Shown here: in pieces, positions 1 through 8,995 of the stretch
How the letters are laid out: each line of letters begins with the position of its first letter
Numbering within the stretch: the stretch's first letter is position 1
Assembly: GCF_006716125.1 (NCBI RefSeq)
Contig: NZ_VFOM01000003.1
Location: 1-64,000 of the forward strand
Direction: 5' to 3'
From: Homoserinimonas aerilata
GTDB taxonomy: Bacteria > Actinomycetota > Actinomycetes > Actinomycetales > Microbacteriaceae
Length of the DNA: 64,000 nt
Notes under the pieces: model-generated
The model's input: only the letters and a program-made list of their open reading frames with translations
Told to the model about the DNA's origin: nothing
Databases searched by the model: none
Position numbers and translations under genes: made by a program

Positions 1-551
1 CCGTCGCGGTGGCCGTGCTCGACCAGGAGTTCGATCGCCTTTCTTCCCCCGGCCTCCTCGTCGGGAAGCACCGAGGCACCGTGCCTGGCGTTGGTCGCGT
101 TGAGCATGACAACGGGGGTGGTCGAGGGGATGTCGGGCACGAAGAGTTCTCGGGCCCGCATCGTCGCGAAGATGATTCCGTCGACCTGCCGGTCGAGTAC
201 GGCGGCGATCGCTTCGGCCTCGCGGGCGGGGTCGCCCCCTGTCTCGAGGACGAGGACGACGTGGCCGGCGGCCTCTGCGGCCGCGAGCGCCCCTTTGATC
301 AGTCCGCTCGCGAAGCGGGTGGTGGCGACGACATCCGAGATGAATGCGATGCTGAGGGTCTTGTCGGTTCGAAGGCCTCGTGCGGCGACGTTCGGCCTGT
401 AACCGAGCGCCTCTGCCGCAGCGTTGACGCGATCGTGGGCGTCCTTTGACAGGCGGGTATCGGTGCGGCCGTTGAGGATCATCGAGGCCGCGGTCGAGGA
501 GAGACCGGCCAGGCGTGCCACATCGGCCAGGGTTGCTCGCTTGCTCGACAT
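1..551 (-). CDS. LacI-family transcriptional regulator (partial, C-terminus beyond window)
   Basis: The reverse strand reads from an ATG at 551 off the window edge, giving about 183 residues. The N-terminus carries a LacI-type helix-turn-helix (TLADVARLAG followed by AASMILNGR) and then a hinge (ALGYRPNVAARGL). The start of a periplasmic-binding-protein-like sensor domain follows (SIAFISDVVATTRF). It is divergent from the sugar ABC transporter at 778, which it probably represses in response to a sugar or sugar phosphate. The family call is firm; the ligand is unknown. The effector-binding half is mostly outside the window. Confidence 0.93.
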   Translation of the reverse strand, partial: MSSKRATLADVARLAGLSSTAASMILNGRTDTRLSKDAHDRVNAAAEALGYRPNVAARGLRTDKTLSIAFISDVVATTRFASGLIKGALAAAEAAGHVVLVLETGGDPAREAEAIAAVLDRQVDGIIFATMRARELFVPDIPSTTPVVMLNATNARHGASVLPDEEAGGRKAIELLVEHGHRD

Positions 552-611
552 CGAGCACTCCTCTCGTGGGCGCAGGTGTGGCCCACTGAAACCGTAACCA
601 ACTATTCCCAC

Positions 612-643
612 TTGACAATATGGGGTTCGCACCCCAGCATAAA
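612..643 (+). promoter_or_regulatory. Candidate promoter and LacI-type operator of the sugar ABC operon
   Basis: A TTGACA (-35 like) lies at 612-617 and an AT-containing stretch, AGCATA/CATAAA, at 636-643. Between them is a perfect inverted repeat, TGGGGT-N4-ACCCCA, at 621-636. A palindrome placed between -35 and -10 in the divergent gap between a lacI-type gene and its likely target is a typical repressor site. Its assignment to the LacI protein is inference. Confidence 0.5.
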
Positions 644-777
644 GGCATGCTAAACCCATTTAGCTCCACTGAATGGGAATGGCACCCGGCCCTCGCTCAA
701 TTCGTTCACGCATCCTCATGGTTGCTGAATGAAGTCGGACGGTCCGCACCAATCACAAGACAAAGGAGTCACAAGAG

Positions 778-2109
778 ATGGCATTCTCTCGACACATGGC
801 ACTCGTGGCTGTAGCCGCGACGGCCACGCTTGCCCTGGCCGGTTGCGCCCCAGGCGGCAGCGGCCCGGCCCCCACCGAATCGGTGGAGGTGACCACAGAA
901 CTCACGACCGATGAGGTGGTGCTCACCATTGCCGACGAGACCGGGTTCCCGTTGACCGATGACCTGGCTGCAGAGTTCACCAAGCAGTTCCCCAACGTCA
1001 CTTTCAACGTCACCCGAGACACGTTCCAGAACCTCACCGCGAACGCGCCCAAGCTCCTTGCCGGTGACACCCCGCCCGACCTGATTCGCCTGCCCACGAT
1101 CGGTGACACCGTGAAGGACGGCCTGCTCGCGAATCTCGACCCGTGGTACGACGCCTATGGCTGGGACAAGTGGTCGGCGGCTCAGCTCGCGCCGCTGCGC
1201 GTGGACGCCGATGGGGTTCGCGGATCTGGCTCGCTCTACCAGTTGGGTCTCGGCTACAGCATCACGGGCATCTACATGAACACGACCCTGGCCAAGCAGC
1301 TGGGCATCGACGCACCCCCGAGCACGCTCGCCGAGCTTGAGGAGGACTTCGCGAAGGCGAAGGCCGCCGGCATCCTGCCCCTCATGGCCGGCGATCAGGA
1401 CGGCGTGGTCAACTTCGTGGTCCAGGCGGCGATGAACCAGCACGCCGACCCGAAGGAGATGATGGACTGGATCCTGAACGTGCCCGGGGCGACATATGAC
1501 ACCCCCGGCAATGTGCAGGGCGCCGAGCTCATCCGCAAGTGGGCGGATGCGGGCTACTTCCCCAGCGACATCAACGCGATCGACTACGCATCGTTCGTGA
1601 GCCGCTTCCTTGATGGCGAAGGCCTCTTCACCTTCAACGGAAACTGGGCTGCGGCAGACACGCAGGCCAAAATGGGTGACAACGTGGACTACTTCCTCGT
1701 TCCCCCGGTGGAGAAGGGTGGTGACCACGTGGCGATGGGCGCAGCGAACTCGTTCTCCGTCGCCGCAGGGTCGAAGCATCTCAACGAGATCGTCTTCTTC
1801 CTCAACTGGCTCCACACCAACGACAAGGCTCGCCAGATCGTCACCGATGTGACGGGAGCCTCCCCGGGTGGCGACCCCGCGCAGGTGCTCCCGACAGTGG
1901 CCCCCGGCTCGCTGATCGAGGATGCGCTGGCCATGTCCGCGCAGATCGCTGCAGAGAATGGACAGGTCGACTTCATGGCCAACGCGACCGCCGGCATCTA
2001 CGCTGGCGCGATCATCCCGGAGTCTCAGCTCCTCGTCACCGGAAAGATCACAGGTCAGGACTTCGTCACCGCGGTGCAGAAGTTCTACGCAGAAGAGTTG
2101 GCTGGCTAG
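778..2109 (+). CDS. Sugar ABC transporter substrate-binding lipoprotein (CUT1/MalE type)
   Basis: A 443-residue extracellular solute-binding protein. It has a lipoprotein signal peptide with lipobox LAGC and lipidated Cys near residue 23, followed by a Pro/Gly/Ser-rich linker and a family 1 solute-binding domain (for example the FNGNWAAAD segment common in this family). An AGGAG-like ribosome site precedes the ATG. Two CUT1 permeases follow directly, so it should deliver an oligosaccharide or glycoside to them at the membrane. The neighbouring GH32-like enzyme and PfkB kinase suggest a fructose-containing substrate; that is inference. Confidence 0.93.
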   Translation: MAFSRHMALVAVAATATLALAGCAPGGSGPAPTESVEVTTELTTDEVVLTIADETGFPLTDDLAAEFTKQFPNVTFNVTRDTFQNLTANAPKLLAGDTPPDLIRLPTIGDTVKDGLLANLDPWYDAYGWDKWSAAQLAPLRVDADGVRGSGSLYQLGLGYSITGIYMNTTLAKQLGIDAPPSTLAELEEDFAKAKAAGILPLMAGDQDGVVNFVVQAAMNQHADPKEMMDWILNVPGATYDTPGNVQGAELIRKWADAGYFPSDINAIDYASFVSRFLDGEGLFTFNGNWAAADTQAKMGDNVDYFLVPPVEKGGDHVAMGAANSFSVAAGSKHLNEIVFFLNWLHTNDKARQIVTDVTGASPGGDPAQVLPTVAPGSLIEDALAMSAQIAAENGQVDFMANATAGIYAGAIIPESQLLVTGKITGQDFVTAVQKFYAEELAG

Positions 2110-2185
2110 CAATGAGTGACCGCAATCGAATCGTCCGCACTGTCGACGCAGAACGGCTTCGCCCGGGGTGGCGAGGGCTGTCAGA

Positions 2186-3100
2186 GTGAAGAATTCGATT
2201 GCGCCTCGTCGGGCTGCTGCGGGATCAGCAGCCCGACGGGGAACCCTCGTGGGCTGGCTGTTCGTCCTCCCCGCGCTGATCGCCTACGCCGCCTTCGTCA
2301 TCTACCCCCTGCTCACGGGTGTGCAGTACTCCTTCTACCGATGGAACGGCGTGGGAGCATCCGAATGGGTCGGTTTCGCCAACTACATTCGGGTGTTCAC
2401 CGACTCGACCCTGCTCGGGTCGATCCGCAACGCATTCGTTCTCATCGCGTTCTTCACCGTGATCCCGGTGGCTGCCGGCCTCGTGCTGGCGACGCTGATC
2501 CGCTCCATGCGGCCCGGCTTCTTCTCCAGCGCATCCCAGACCATCCTGTTCCTGCCCCAGATCATCCCCCTCGCGGCCGCCGGCATCGCCTGGTCGTGGA
2601 TGTATGCGCAGACCGGCGCGGTGAACCAGATACTCAATGCGATCGGGCTCGGCTTTCTGGCTCGACCCTGGCTCGGCGACTTCCAGACTGCGCTACCGGC
2701 CGTCGGATTGATCGGGTCGTGGGTTCTCACCGGCCTCTGTGCGGTGCTCTTCCTCACCGGCATCGGCAAGATCGACCAGGCCCTCTACGAGGCGGTGCGT
2801 CTCGACGGGGCCAGCTGGTGGCGTGAGTTCATCACCGTCACGATCCCCGGCCTGCGGCAGGAGATCGCAGTGCTGGTCACGCTCACCGTCATCGCCGCGC
2901 TGAGCTCATTCGACATCATCTACACGACAACGCTCGGAGGGCCGGGGCGAGCCACCCTGGTTCCCGGCATATCGATCTACCGGATCGGTTTCACGCAGAG
3001 TGAAGTCGGGCTGGCATCCGCGTTCGGCATAGTGCTCATGCTGCTCGTGCTGGCCTGTGTGCTCCCCATACAGCGACTGGCGAGAGCGGGTACCAAATGA
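2186..3100 (+). CDS. Sugar ABC transporter permease (MalF/UgpA type)
   Basis: An inner-membrane permease of about 304 residues with six predicted transmembrane segments. The cytoplasmic EAA loop that docks the ATPase reads EAVRLDGASWWREF. The GTG at 2186 is chosen because GAGGG lies 8 nt upstream; an in-frame GTG at 2168 has no comparable site. The gene ends in an ATGA overlap with the next permease. No ATP-binding protein is encoded in the locus, which is common for actinobacterial CUT1 systems served by a shared MsiK-type ATPase elsewhere. Confidence 0.92.
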   Translation: MKNSIAPRRAAAGSAARRGTLVGWLFVLPALIAYAAFVIYPLLTGVQYSFYRWNGVGASEWVGFANYIRVFTDSTLLGSIRNAFVLIAFFTVIPVAAGLVLATLIRSMRPGFFSSASQTILFLPQIIPLAAAGIAWSWMYAQTGAVNQILNAIGLGFLARPWLGDFQTALPAVGLIGSWVLTGLCAVLFLTGIGKIDQALYEAVRLDGASWWREFITVTIPGLRQEIAVLVTLTVIAALSSFDIIYTTTLGGPGRATLVPGISIYRIGFTQSEVGLASAFGIVLMLLVLACVLPIQRLARAGTK

Positions 3101-3921
3101 TCGTCAGAAAATCTGAGGCGATGATCGGGCGGGTCGTTCTGATTCTCGTGCTCATCCTCACGCTGATCCCGCTCGTCAACATGCTGTCTGCGGCGCTTCA
3201 GCCCGCCGACACGAACCCGACCGGTCTCACCATCCCGACGGATCCCCAGTGGATCAACTTCGTCACGGCCTTCGAGACGGGGAATGTGTGGCGGTTGATG
3301 GGGTCGAGCCTGTTCATCGTCGTCTTCGTCGTGCCCATCAGCCTGCTCTTCGCGACGCTCGCCGGCTACGCGCTGGGTAATCTGCGGGTGCGGGGTGGCC
3401 GGTTCATCTTCATCTTCCTGATCCTCGGGCTGACGATTCCCTTCGAGGCATTGATCATCCCGCTGTACTACCAGATTCAGGCGATGGGGGTGCTGAACAC
3501 CCAGTGGGCGATCATCCTGCCCCTGATCGGGCTCTACATGCCGTTCAGTGTTGTGTGGATGCGTGCCCACTTCCTCGGCGTGCCGCCGGAGCTGTCTGAG
3601 GCGGCGCGGGTCGACGGGGCATCCACGGCGCAGGAGTTCTGGCGCATCCAGATGCCGTTGGCCCGGCCGGCCCTGTCAGCGCTGGCGATCCTGCTCTTCC
3701 TCTGGACCTGGAACCAGTTCCTGTTGCCGGTCGTCTTGGTGTCGGACCCGCTCAACCGAACGGTTGCGGGCGCACTGACCTTCTTCCAGGGGCAGTACTC
3801 CTCAAGCATCCCGCTGCTCAACGCCGGCGCCCTGATCATCATCGTGCCGACGATCCTGGTGTTCGTGATCTTCCAGCGACAGTTCATCCAGGCGCTGCTT
3901 CAGGGCGCAGTCAAGGGCTGA
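3097..3921 (+). CDS. Sugar ABC transporter permease (MalG/UgpE type)
   Basis: The 274-residue second permease of the CUT1 importer, starting inside the stop of the first (ATGA, 4-nt overlap), which implies translational coupling. The EAA loop reads EAARVDGASTAQEFW, and hydrophobic segments are spaced as in MalG-type proteins. It presumably forms the heterodimeric channel with the upstream permease. Substrate specificity cannot be read from the sequence. Confidence 0.93.
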   Translation: MIVRKSEAMIGRVVLILVLILTLIPLVNMLSAALQPADTNPTGLTIPTDPQWINFVTAFETGNVWRLMGSSLFIVVFVVPISLLFATLAGYALGNLRVRGGRFIFIFLILGLTIPFEALIIPLYYQIQAMGVLNTQWAIILPLIGLYMPFSVVWMRAHFLGVPPELSEAARVDGASTAQEFWRIQMPLARPALSALAILLFLWTWNQFLLPVVLVSDPLNRTVAGALTFFQGQYSSSIPLLNAGALIIIVPTILVFVIFQRQFIQALLQGAVKG

Positions 3922-3979
3922 CCGGCGCGCGCCTCACCTGCGGCGTCGTCAACGACGCCATCCGATGTGAAAGAAGAAC

Positions 3980-4954
3980 ATGACCTTCTCCCTTGACGCC
4001 CATTGGGTGTGGGACTTCTGGCTCGCCGATGACGGTGACCTGTTCCACCTCTTCTACCTCCATGCGCCGAAGTCGCTCGGCGACCAGAACCTCCGCCACA
4101 GGAACGCGAAGGTCGGGCATGCGACATCGTCTGACCTGATCGAGTGGAGCGACCACGGGGTGGTGCTTCAGCCCGGAGGGCCGGGGGCGTTCGACGAGAC
4201 GGCCACCTGGACGGGGAGCGTGCTGCGCGGCCCTGATGGTGTCTGGCGGATGTTCTACACGGGTTCGCGATTCCTGGCATCCGACTCTGTGGCCAACATC
4301 GAGGCTGTCGGTGTCGCGACCTCCACCGACCTTCACCACTGGACGAAGGCGGAGCAGCCCATCACAGTGGCCGACCCGCGCTGGTACGAGAAGTTGGGCG
4401 ACTCGAGCTGGCCGGAGGAGGCCTGGCGGGACCCGTGGGTGTTCGCCGATCCGGCGGGGGATGGGTGGCACATGATCCTCACCGCACGCTCCTCTCACGG
4501 CGACGAAGAAGACCGGGGGGTCATCGCCCACGCGGTGTCACAAGACCTCATGTCCTGGCAGGTGCAGCCACCGTTGACGGAGCCCGGCACCGGCTTCAAG
4601 CACCTCGAAGTGCCGCAGATCGCACAGATCGGGTCACGCACGGTACTGCTGTTCTCCTGCGACACACCCGCGCTGGCTGGCCATCGCTCGGGAGACCGCG
4701 GCGGAATCTGGGTGGTCGACGTCGAATCTCCCATCGGGCCGTATGCCCCCCAGGGTGCGCGGCTCCTCGCCGAAGAGTCGCTGTACTGCGGGCGACTCAT
4801 CCAGAACCGTGACGGCGAGTGGATGCTCATGGCCTTCGAGAACATGACGGCCGACGGTGGCTTCACCGGCGCGCTGTCGAACCCGATTCCCGTTGAGTTC
4901 TCCGACGCCGATGGCGGGCTCGTAATCTCTGCAACCCGAGGAGCACAGGCATGA
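3980..4954 (+). CDS. GH32-like (clan GH-J type) beta-fructosidase-family glycosidase
   Basis: A 324-residue five-bladed beta-propeller type hydrolase with no signal peptide, so probably cytoplasmic. The three acidic motifs of the GH32/GH68 group can be placed: WVWDFW with Asp12 as candidate nucleophile, WRDPWVF with Arg150-Asp151-Pro152 as transition-state stabiliser, and HLEVPQ with Glu210 as candidate acid/base. It is shorter than typical GH32 enzymes (about 450-500 residues) and lacks an obvious C-terminal beta-sandwich. With the importer and the PfkB kinase it would split an imported fructoside (inference). A GH43-like assignment is the main alternative. Confidence 0.75.
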   Translation: MTFSLDAHWVWDFWLADDGDLFHLFYLHAPKSLGDQNLRHRNAKVGHATSSDLIEWSDHGVVLQPGGPGAFDETATWTGSVLRGPDGVWRMFYTGSRFLASDSVANIEAVGVATSTDLHHWTKAEQPITVADPRWYEKLGDSSWPEEAWRDPWVFADPAGDGWHMILTARSSHGDEEDRGVIAHAVSQDLMSWQVQPPLTEPGTGFKHLEVPQIAQIGSRTVLLFSCDTPALAGHRSGDRGGIWVVDVESPIGPYAPQGARLLAEESLYCGRLIQNRDGEWMLMAFENMTADGGFTGALSNPIPVEFSDADGGLVISATRGAQA

Positions 4955-6129
4955 TCCACGAAGTACACGGGCACGTCGTCGCCGGATTCGAACCGGTGAG
5001 AGACGCATTCGCGGCAGCTTTCGACGAGCAGCCAACCATGGGGGCGGCGCTCGCGATTCGCCACAATGGGGTGGTCGTCGTCGACCTGTGGGGAGGCGTC
5101 GCCGACGAGCGGACCGGCTCGCCGTGGGAGGAGGACACGCTCAGCGTGATCTTCTCCTGCACCAAAGGTCTGGTGTCTGTTCTTGCGGCCCGGCTCGTCC
5201 AGGAGGGGCTGATCGACTACTGGGCGCCCGTCTCCCGTTACTGGCCGGAGTTCGCGGCCGCCGGAAAGTCGTCGGTGCGGGTGAAGGATGTGCTCGCGCA
5301 CCGCTCCGGGGTCTCGGCCCCGAGGCATCCGATGACGGTCGACGACATCACCGACTGGGACACCGTCGTCACGCACCTGGCTGCGCAGGAACCGCTCTGG
5401 GAGCCCGACACCGGATACGCCTATCACGCGCTCACCCACGGATGGCTCATGGGCGAGATCATCCGACGGGTCACCGGCAAGACCGTGGGGGAGTACTTCT
5501 CGGAGGTCGTCGCGATCCCCCTGGGGGCGGATGCGTGGATCGGCCTTCCGGAGAAGCAGCAGTCGCGTGTCGCACACCTTCAGGTCGGCTCGACGCTGGC
5601 CGAACTTGTCGCCCAGCAGGAGGCGGCCAGGCCGTCGGGCGTCACCGACTGGAGTGAGCGGGCGATGACGCTGGGCGGAGCGCTGCCCCCCGAGCTGGTC
5701 GGAACCGACTCCGGATTCAACAACCCGGTAGTTCGCGCAGCCGAGATCCCTGGGGCCGGCGGCATCGCCACGGCGCGCGCCCTCGCCTCGATCTGGTCTG
5801 CGACGATCGGGGAGACCGACGGCGTGCGCCTTCTTGAGGACTCCGCGATCGAAGCGGCGACCGAGCTTCAGAGCGAAGGCCCGCCGGTCTGGGATGTGCC
5901 CGGGCCGTGGCCGCGCTGGGGGATGGGCCTGCAGCTCGACAGTGAGCCGCGCCGCTTCGTCACCGAGCGAGGATTCGGGCACGACGGCGCGGGTGGGCAG
6001 GCGGCGTTCGCCGACCCGGGGGCCGGAATCGGGTTCGCGTTTCTCACGAACCGCATGGAAGCGATCGCGGATGTTCGTGCGACACGGATCGTGGACAGCC
6101 TCCGAACCGTGCTCGGCATCACCCGATGA
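4951..6129 (+). CDS. Serine hydrolase of the beta-lactamase/EstB (family VIII esterase) type
   Basis: A 392-residue protein with the class C beta-lactamase fold signature: SCTK at residues 69-72 (nucleophile Ser69, Lys72), a Tyr motif near 156-158 (GYAYHA), and a late glycine/His segment (GFGHDGAGG). There is no signal peptide, and it overlaps the GH32-like gene by 4 nt (ATGA), so it acts with a cytoplasmic sugar pathway. Deacylation of an esterified sugar is plausible. Family VIII esterases have broad specificity and the substrate is not evident. Confidence 0.85.
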   Translation: MIHEVHGHVVAGFEPVRDAFAAAFDEQPTMGAALAIRHNGVVVVDLWGGVADERTGSPWEEDTLSVIFSCTKGLVSVLAARLVQEGLIDYWAPVSRYWPEFAAAGKSSVRVKDVLAHRSGVSAPRHPMTVDDITDWDTVVTHLAAQEPLWEPDTGYAYHALTHGWLMGEIIRRVTGKTVGEYFSEVVAIPLGADAWIGLPEKQQSRVAHLQVGSTLAELVAQQEAARPSGVTDWSERAMTLGGALPPELVGTDSGFNNPVVRAAEIPGAGGIATARALASIWSATIGETDGVRLLEDSAIEAATELQSEGPPVWDVPGPWPRWGMGLQLDSEPRRFVTERGFGHDGAGGQAAFADPGAGIGFAFLTNRMEAIADVRATRIVDSLRTVLGITR

Positions 6130-7028
6130 GCGCTGGGGCAGCCTCGATTCTCGTCATCGGCGAAAGCATCATGGATGTCGTGCGCGGCCAGGGGGACGAG
6201 CGACGCCACCCCGGCGGCTCGCCCATGAATGTGGCGTACGGGCTGGCGAGGCTGGGTGTGACCACCCGACTGCTGACCCGCCTCGGCCGAGATTCTGACG
6301 GGCGGGACATCCTCGACCATCTTGAGGGCGCCGGCGTGGAGGTGCTCCCCGCATCGCTGCACGAGGGAGCGACGAGCACCGCCGAGGTGAGCGTCGGGGA
6401 GGACGGTTCGGCGAGCTACCGCTTCGACATCGACTGGAGGCTGCCCGCGATCGACGATCTGCCGGTGCCCGCGTTCATCCACGTCGGGTCGATCAGCACC
6501 TTCCTCAGCCCCGGGGCCGACTCCCTGGAGGCATTTCTCCGCGCGGCTGCCGGGCGCTGCGTCATCAGCTACGACCCGAACATCCGGCCCGCCCTCATCC
6601 CCGACCGGCCCGCAGCGCTGGAGCGGTTCACCCGGTACGCGCGGATGTGCGACGTCGTCAAACTGAGTGATGAAGACGCGCAGTGGCTCTACCCGGGCGA
6701 GGGCGAGTTCTCGGTTCTTGACAGCATCCTCTCTCTCGGCCCGAGGCTTGTGGCGATGACCAGAGGCGCGGGCGGGGTCGTTCTCGCGACCGCCGAGGGG
6801 CGGGTCGAAGCGCCCGCACGTGCCGTCGAGTTGGTGGACAGCATCGGGGCCGGCGACAGCTTCATGGCGGCGCTGCTCGCGGAACTCGTCACAAGAGGGG
6901 CGGCGGATGTCGACCTCGCGCAGATGGGGGGCATCGCGCACATTGCGACGACTGCGGCGGCGCTCACCTGCGGGCGGGCGGGCGCGAACCCTCCCGACCG
7001 GGCCGAGCTCGATGAGGCGCTGCGCTGA
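6126..7028 (+). CDS. PfkB-family sugar kinase (fructokinase-like)
   Basis: A 300-residue ribokinase-fold kinase. The N-terminal PfkB glycine motif is present (GGSPMNVAYGLARLG), and the C-terminal anion-hole and catalytic motif is GAGD at residues 241-244, with Asp244 as base. It overlaps the serine hydrolase by 4 nt. In this locus it most likely phosphorylates the sugar released by the GH32-like enzyme; fructose is the best guess. Fructokinase is favoured over 2-keto-3-deoxygluconate kinase by context only. Confidence 0.87.
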   Translation: MSAGAASILVIGESIMDVVRGQGDERRHPGGSPMNVAYGLARLGVTTRLLTRLGRDSDGRDILDHLEGAGVEVLPASLHEGATSTAEVSVGEDGSASYRFDIDWRLPAIDDLPVPAFIHVGSISTFLSPGADSLEAFLRAAAGRCVISYDPNIRPALIPDRPAALERFTRYARMCDVVKLSDEDAQWLYPGEGEFSVLDSILSLGPRLVAMTRGAGGVVLATAEGRVEAPARAVELVDSIGAGDSFMAALLAELVTRGAADVDLAQMGGIAHIATTAAALTCGRAGANPPDRAELDEALR

Positions 7029-7055
7029 GCCCTCGGCGGTAGTGCGCGGCTAGCG

Positions 7056-7130
7056 TGCGAGCCGTTTTCGGCGGTTCGAGCGCGCGCTCGCGGGCTCTCA
7101 TCGCCGCAAACGCCTCGGAACGACGGATGC
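7056..7130. repeat. Dispersed palindromic repeat A, copy 1
   Basis: A 75-bp element between the PfkB kinase and the aldo/keto reductase. It matches the element at 18784-18858 at 69 of 75 positions. The core is an imperfect inverted repeat around CGTTTTCGGCG and CGCCGCAAACG with a nested GC-rich palindrome in the loop. It is REP-like and intergenic, at the 3' end of an operon, and could act as a transcript end or mRNA stabiliser. Confidence 0.85.
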
Positions 7131-7215
7131 GTCGAAGCCCAGAGCTCGAGCCCCGGCGCCATGGCCTAAGCTCGGCTGGGCGCCGGCCGGAGATGGCGCG
7201 AACTCAGGAGGAATG

Positions 7216-8034
7216 ATGTCGGAACGCAGGTATCTCAGTGATGGCAGCAGCATCCCGGCGATCGGCTTCGGAACCAATCAGATGGACACGGATGCGATCG
7301 CGTCAGCGATCGACGTGGGCTTCCGCATGCTCGACACGGCGTGGGTGTACGGCAATGAGAGCGCCGTGGGTGACGCCATCCGTGGTTCCGGCGTGCCGCG
7401 TGACGAGTTCACCGTCATCACGAAGCTGCCGGGCCGGGCGCACGGAGTGGACGAGGCGCGCGCCTCGCTGACCGAGTCGCTCGCGAGCCTGGGCCTCGAC
7501 CACGTCGACCTCTATCTCATCCACTGGCCGATGCCACGTGTCGACCGCTACGTCGACGCGTGGAAGGGGCTCATCGCCCTGCGGGAGGAGGGGCTCGTGC
7601 GTTCCATCGGGGTGTCCAACTTCAACCCCGATCATGTCCTGCGGCTCATCGAGGAGACGGGGGTGGCGCCGGTCGTCGACCAGGTCGAACTGCACCCGCA
7701 CTTCATCCAGGCCGAGCAGCGGGCATTCGCCGCAGGCCGCGGAATCCCGACGATGAGCTGGAGCCCGCTCGGGCGCCGCGCCGACCTGATGGCGGATGCC
7801 ACCATCGCAACGATCGCGGAGCGTCACGGGGTCTCACCGGCCCAGGTGGTCGTGCGGTGGCACATCGAGCTCGGGTCGGTGCCCATCCCGCGCTCGACGA
7901 GTGCTGCGCGTCAGGCGGAGAACTTCGACGTCTTCGGCTTCAGTCTCGACGCCGACGAGGTCGCGGCGATCAGCCGCCTCGACTCGGGTGTGAGGCTCTG
8001 GGGCGGCGACCCCGAGACGAAAGAGGAGTTCTAG
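7216..8034 (+). CDS. Aldo/keto reductase (AKR5-like, 2,5-diketo-D-gluconate reductase type)
   Basis: About 272 residues, NAD(P)H-dependent (beta/alpha)8 barrel. The AKR tetrad is visible: Asp and Tyr in MLDTAWVYGNE, Lys in VITKLPG, His in YLIHWP. Coenzyme-binding motifs (GVSNFN, VVRWHIE, PIPRST) follow. AGGAGG at 7206-7211 favours the second of two adjacent ATGs (7216). Its stop abuts the convergent phosphorylase gene with no gap. It may reduce a sugar ketone or aldehyde; the specificity is not determined. Confidence 0.9.
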   Translation: MSERRYLSDGSSIPAIGFGTNQMDTDAIASAIDVGFRMLDTAWVYGNESAVGDAIRGSGVPRDEFTVITKLPGRAHGVDEARASLTESLASLGLDHVDLYLIHWPMPRVDRYVDAWKGLIALREEGLVRSIGVSNFNPDHVLRLIEETGVAPVVDQVELHPHFIQAEQRAFAAGRGIPTMSWSPLGRRADLMADATIATIAERHGVSPAQVVVRWHIELGSVPIPRSTSAARQAENFDVFGFSLDADEVAAISRLDSGVRLWGGDPETKEEF

Positions 8035-8823
8035 CTAACCCTCGACGCTGAGCATCGCCGCTGCCTCGCAGGCGATCGTGAGCATCCGCTGCTGCACCGG
8101 GGCGTAGTCCTCGAGCCACTCGTCTGTCGCGCGGTTGCCGTGTGTCGCCAGGACCGCCCCGTAGCGGCGCCCGAGGGCTTTCGCGACCGCGAACACCGTC
8201 TCGCACTCCATGTCCATGGCGTCGGCCCCCCGCCGAAGCACATCCGCCATGCGTTCCTCCGCCGCCTTCTCGAGGCCGGGCAGGCTCCGACCTTCGCCCA
8301 CGTAGTACGAGTCGCAGGACATGACCGTGATGGGGGTGAGGGCCTCGCCGTGCGTTGCGGCGGCGGCATCCAGCGCATCGAGGACCTCGTCGTGGGCAGG
8401 GATGGGTTCGTCGCCCTTCGCGTAGAAGCGGGCGGTGCCGCCGTCGCGCAGGGCTGAGGCGACCGAGGTGATCGATCCGGGCACGATCCCTGCGGGGATC
8501 GCACCCATGCCTCCGACCCTGATGAAGGTTGTGACACCGAGTCGGCTGAGCTCGACGATCGCGATCTCGGTGGATGGTCCGCCGATGCCGGTGGAGCAGA
8601 TCGCGATCTCCTGGCCGGCGAAGCGGCCTACGCCGAGGCGGTATTCGCGCTTCTCGCCGATGAGTTCGAAGTCCTCGAGAACGGCGGATGCGAGTGAGAC
8701 GCGGGCGGGATCTCCCGGGAGGAGGCACACGCGGGGCAGCGTTCGGCCATCTGTCGGGATGTGGGGCGGTCTGCCGTCGAGCCAGGGGTCACTGGCGCTG
8801 CGGAGGGGTGTTTCTTCCGTCAT
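8035..8823 (-). CDS. Nucleoside phosphorylase (uridine phosphorylase-like)
   Basis: A 262-residue member of the PNP/UDP family 1 of nucleoside phosphorylases. Motifs include the phosphate-binding LLPGDPARV near the N-terminus, CSTGIGGPSTEI and RVGGMGAI in the middle, and the ribose-binding DAMDMECETVFAVA late in the protein. It would convert a pyrimidine nucleoside and phosphate to a base and ribose-1-phosphate. It is divergent from the PyrD/PyrK/PyrC-type operon, with paired palindromes between them, so it is probably co-regulated with pyrimidine catabolism. Uridine rather than purine specificity is inferred from overall resemblance. Confidence 0.88.
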   Translation of the reverse strand: MTEETPLRSASDPWLDGRPPHIPTDGRTLPRVCLLPGDPARVSLASAVLEDFELIGEKREYRLGVGRFAGQEIAICSTGIGGPSTEIAIVELSRLGVTTFIRVGGMGAIPAGIVPGSITSVASALRDGGTARFYAKGDEPIPAHDEVLDALDAAAATHGEALTPITVMSCDSYYVGEGRSLPGLEKAAEERMADVLRRGADAMDMECETVFAVAKALGRRYGAVLATHGNRATDEWLEDYAPVQQRMLTIACEAAAMLSVEG

Positions 8824-8850
8824 TGGATTCCCGTCTCTTCCGGCTCAGGC

Positions 8851-8865
8851 TTCCGTTAATCGGAA
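8851..8865. promoter_or_regulatory. Palindrome TTCCG-N5-CGGAA, candidate IclR operator (site 1)
   Basis: A perfect 5-bp inverted repeat with spacer TTAAT lies 28 bp upstream of the phosphorylase start. The same half-sites with the same 5-nt spacer recur at 9048-9066 in front of the divergent operon. IclR-family regulators often bind palindromes of this design, and an IclR gene sits inside the operon (13489). Confidence 0.55.
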
Positions 8866-8995
8866 ACGGTGTGTGAGTTGCCACCCTAATACGTATGGCT
8901 GTGATCATCGTGCGATCGCACTGTCGCTCCGTTGCCCTGTCTGGAACTTCCCTGAAACCTCGCTGAAACATGGGACATTCGAGCAGAATCTCGAT

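Noticed and set aside
769..2112. 447-codon open frame on the minus strand over the sugar-binding-protein gene
   Set aside because: It is the antisense shadow of a recognised lipoprotein gene; its translation is rich in Arg, Gly, Val and His without any domain.
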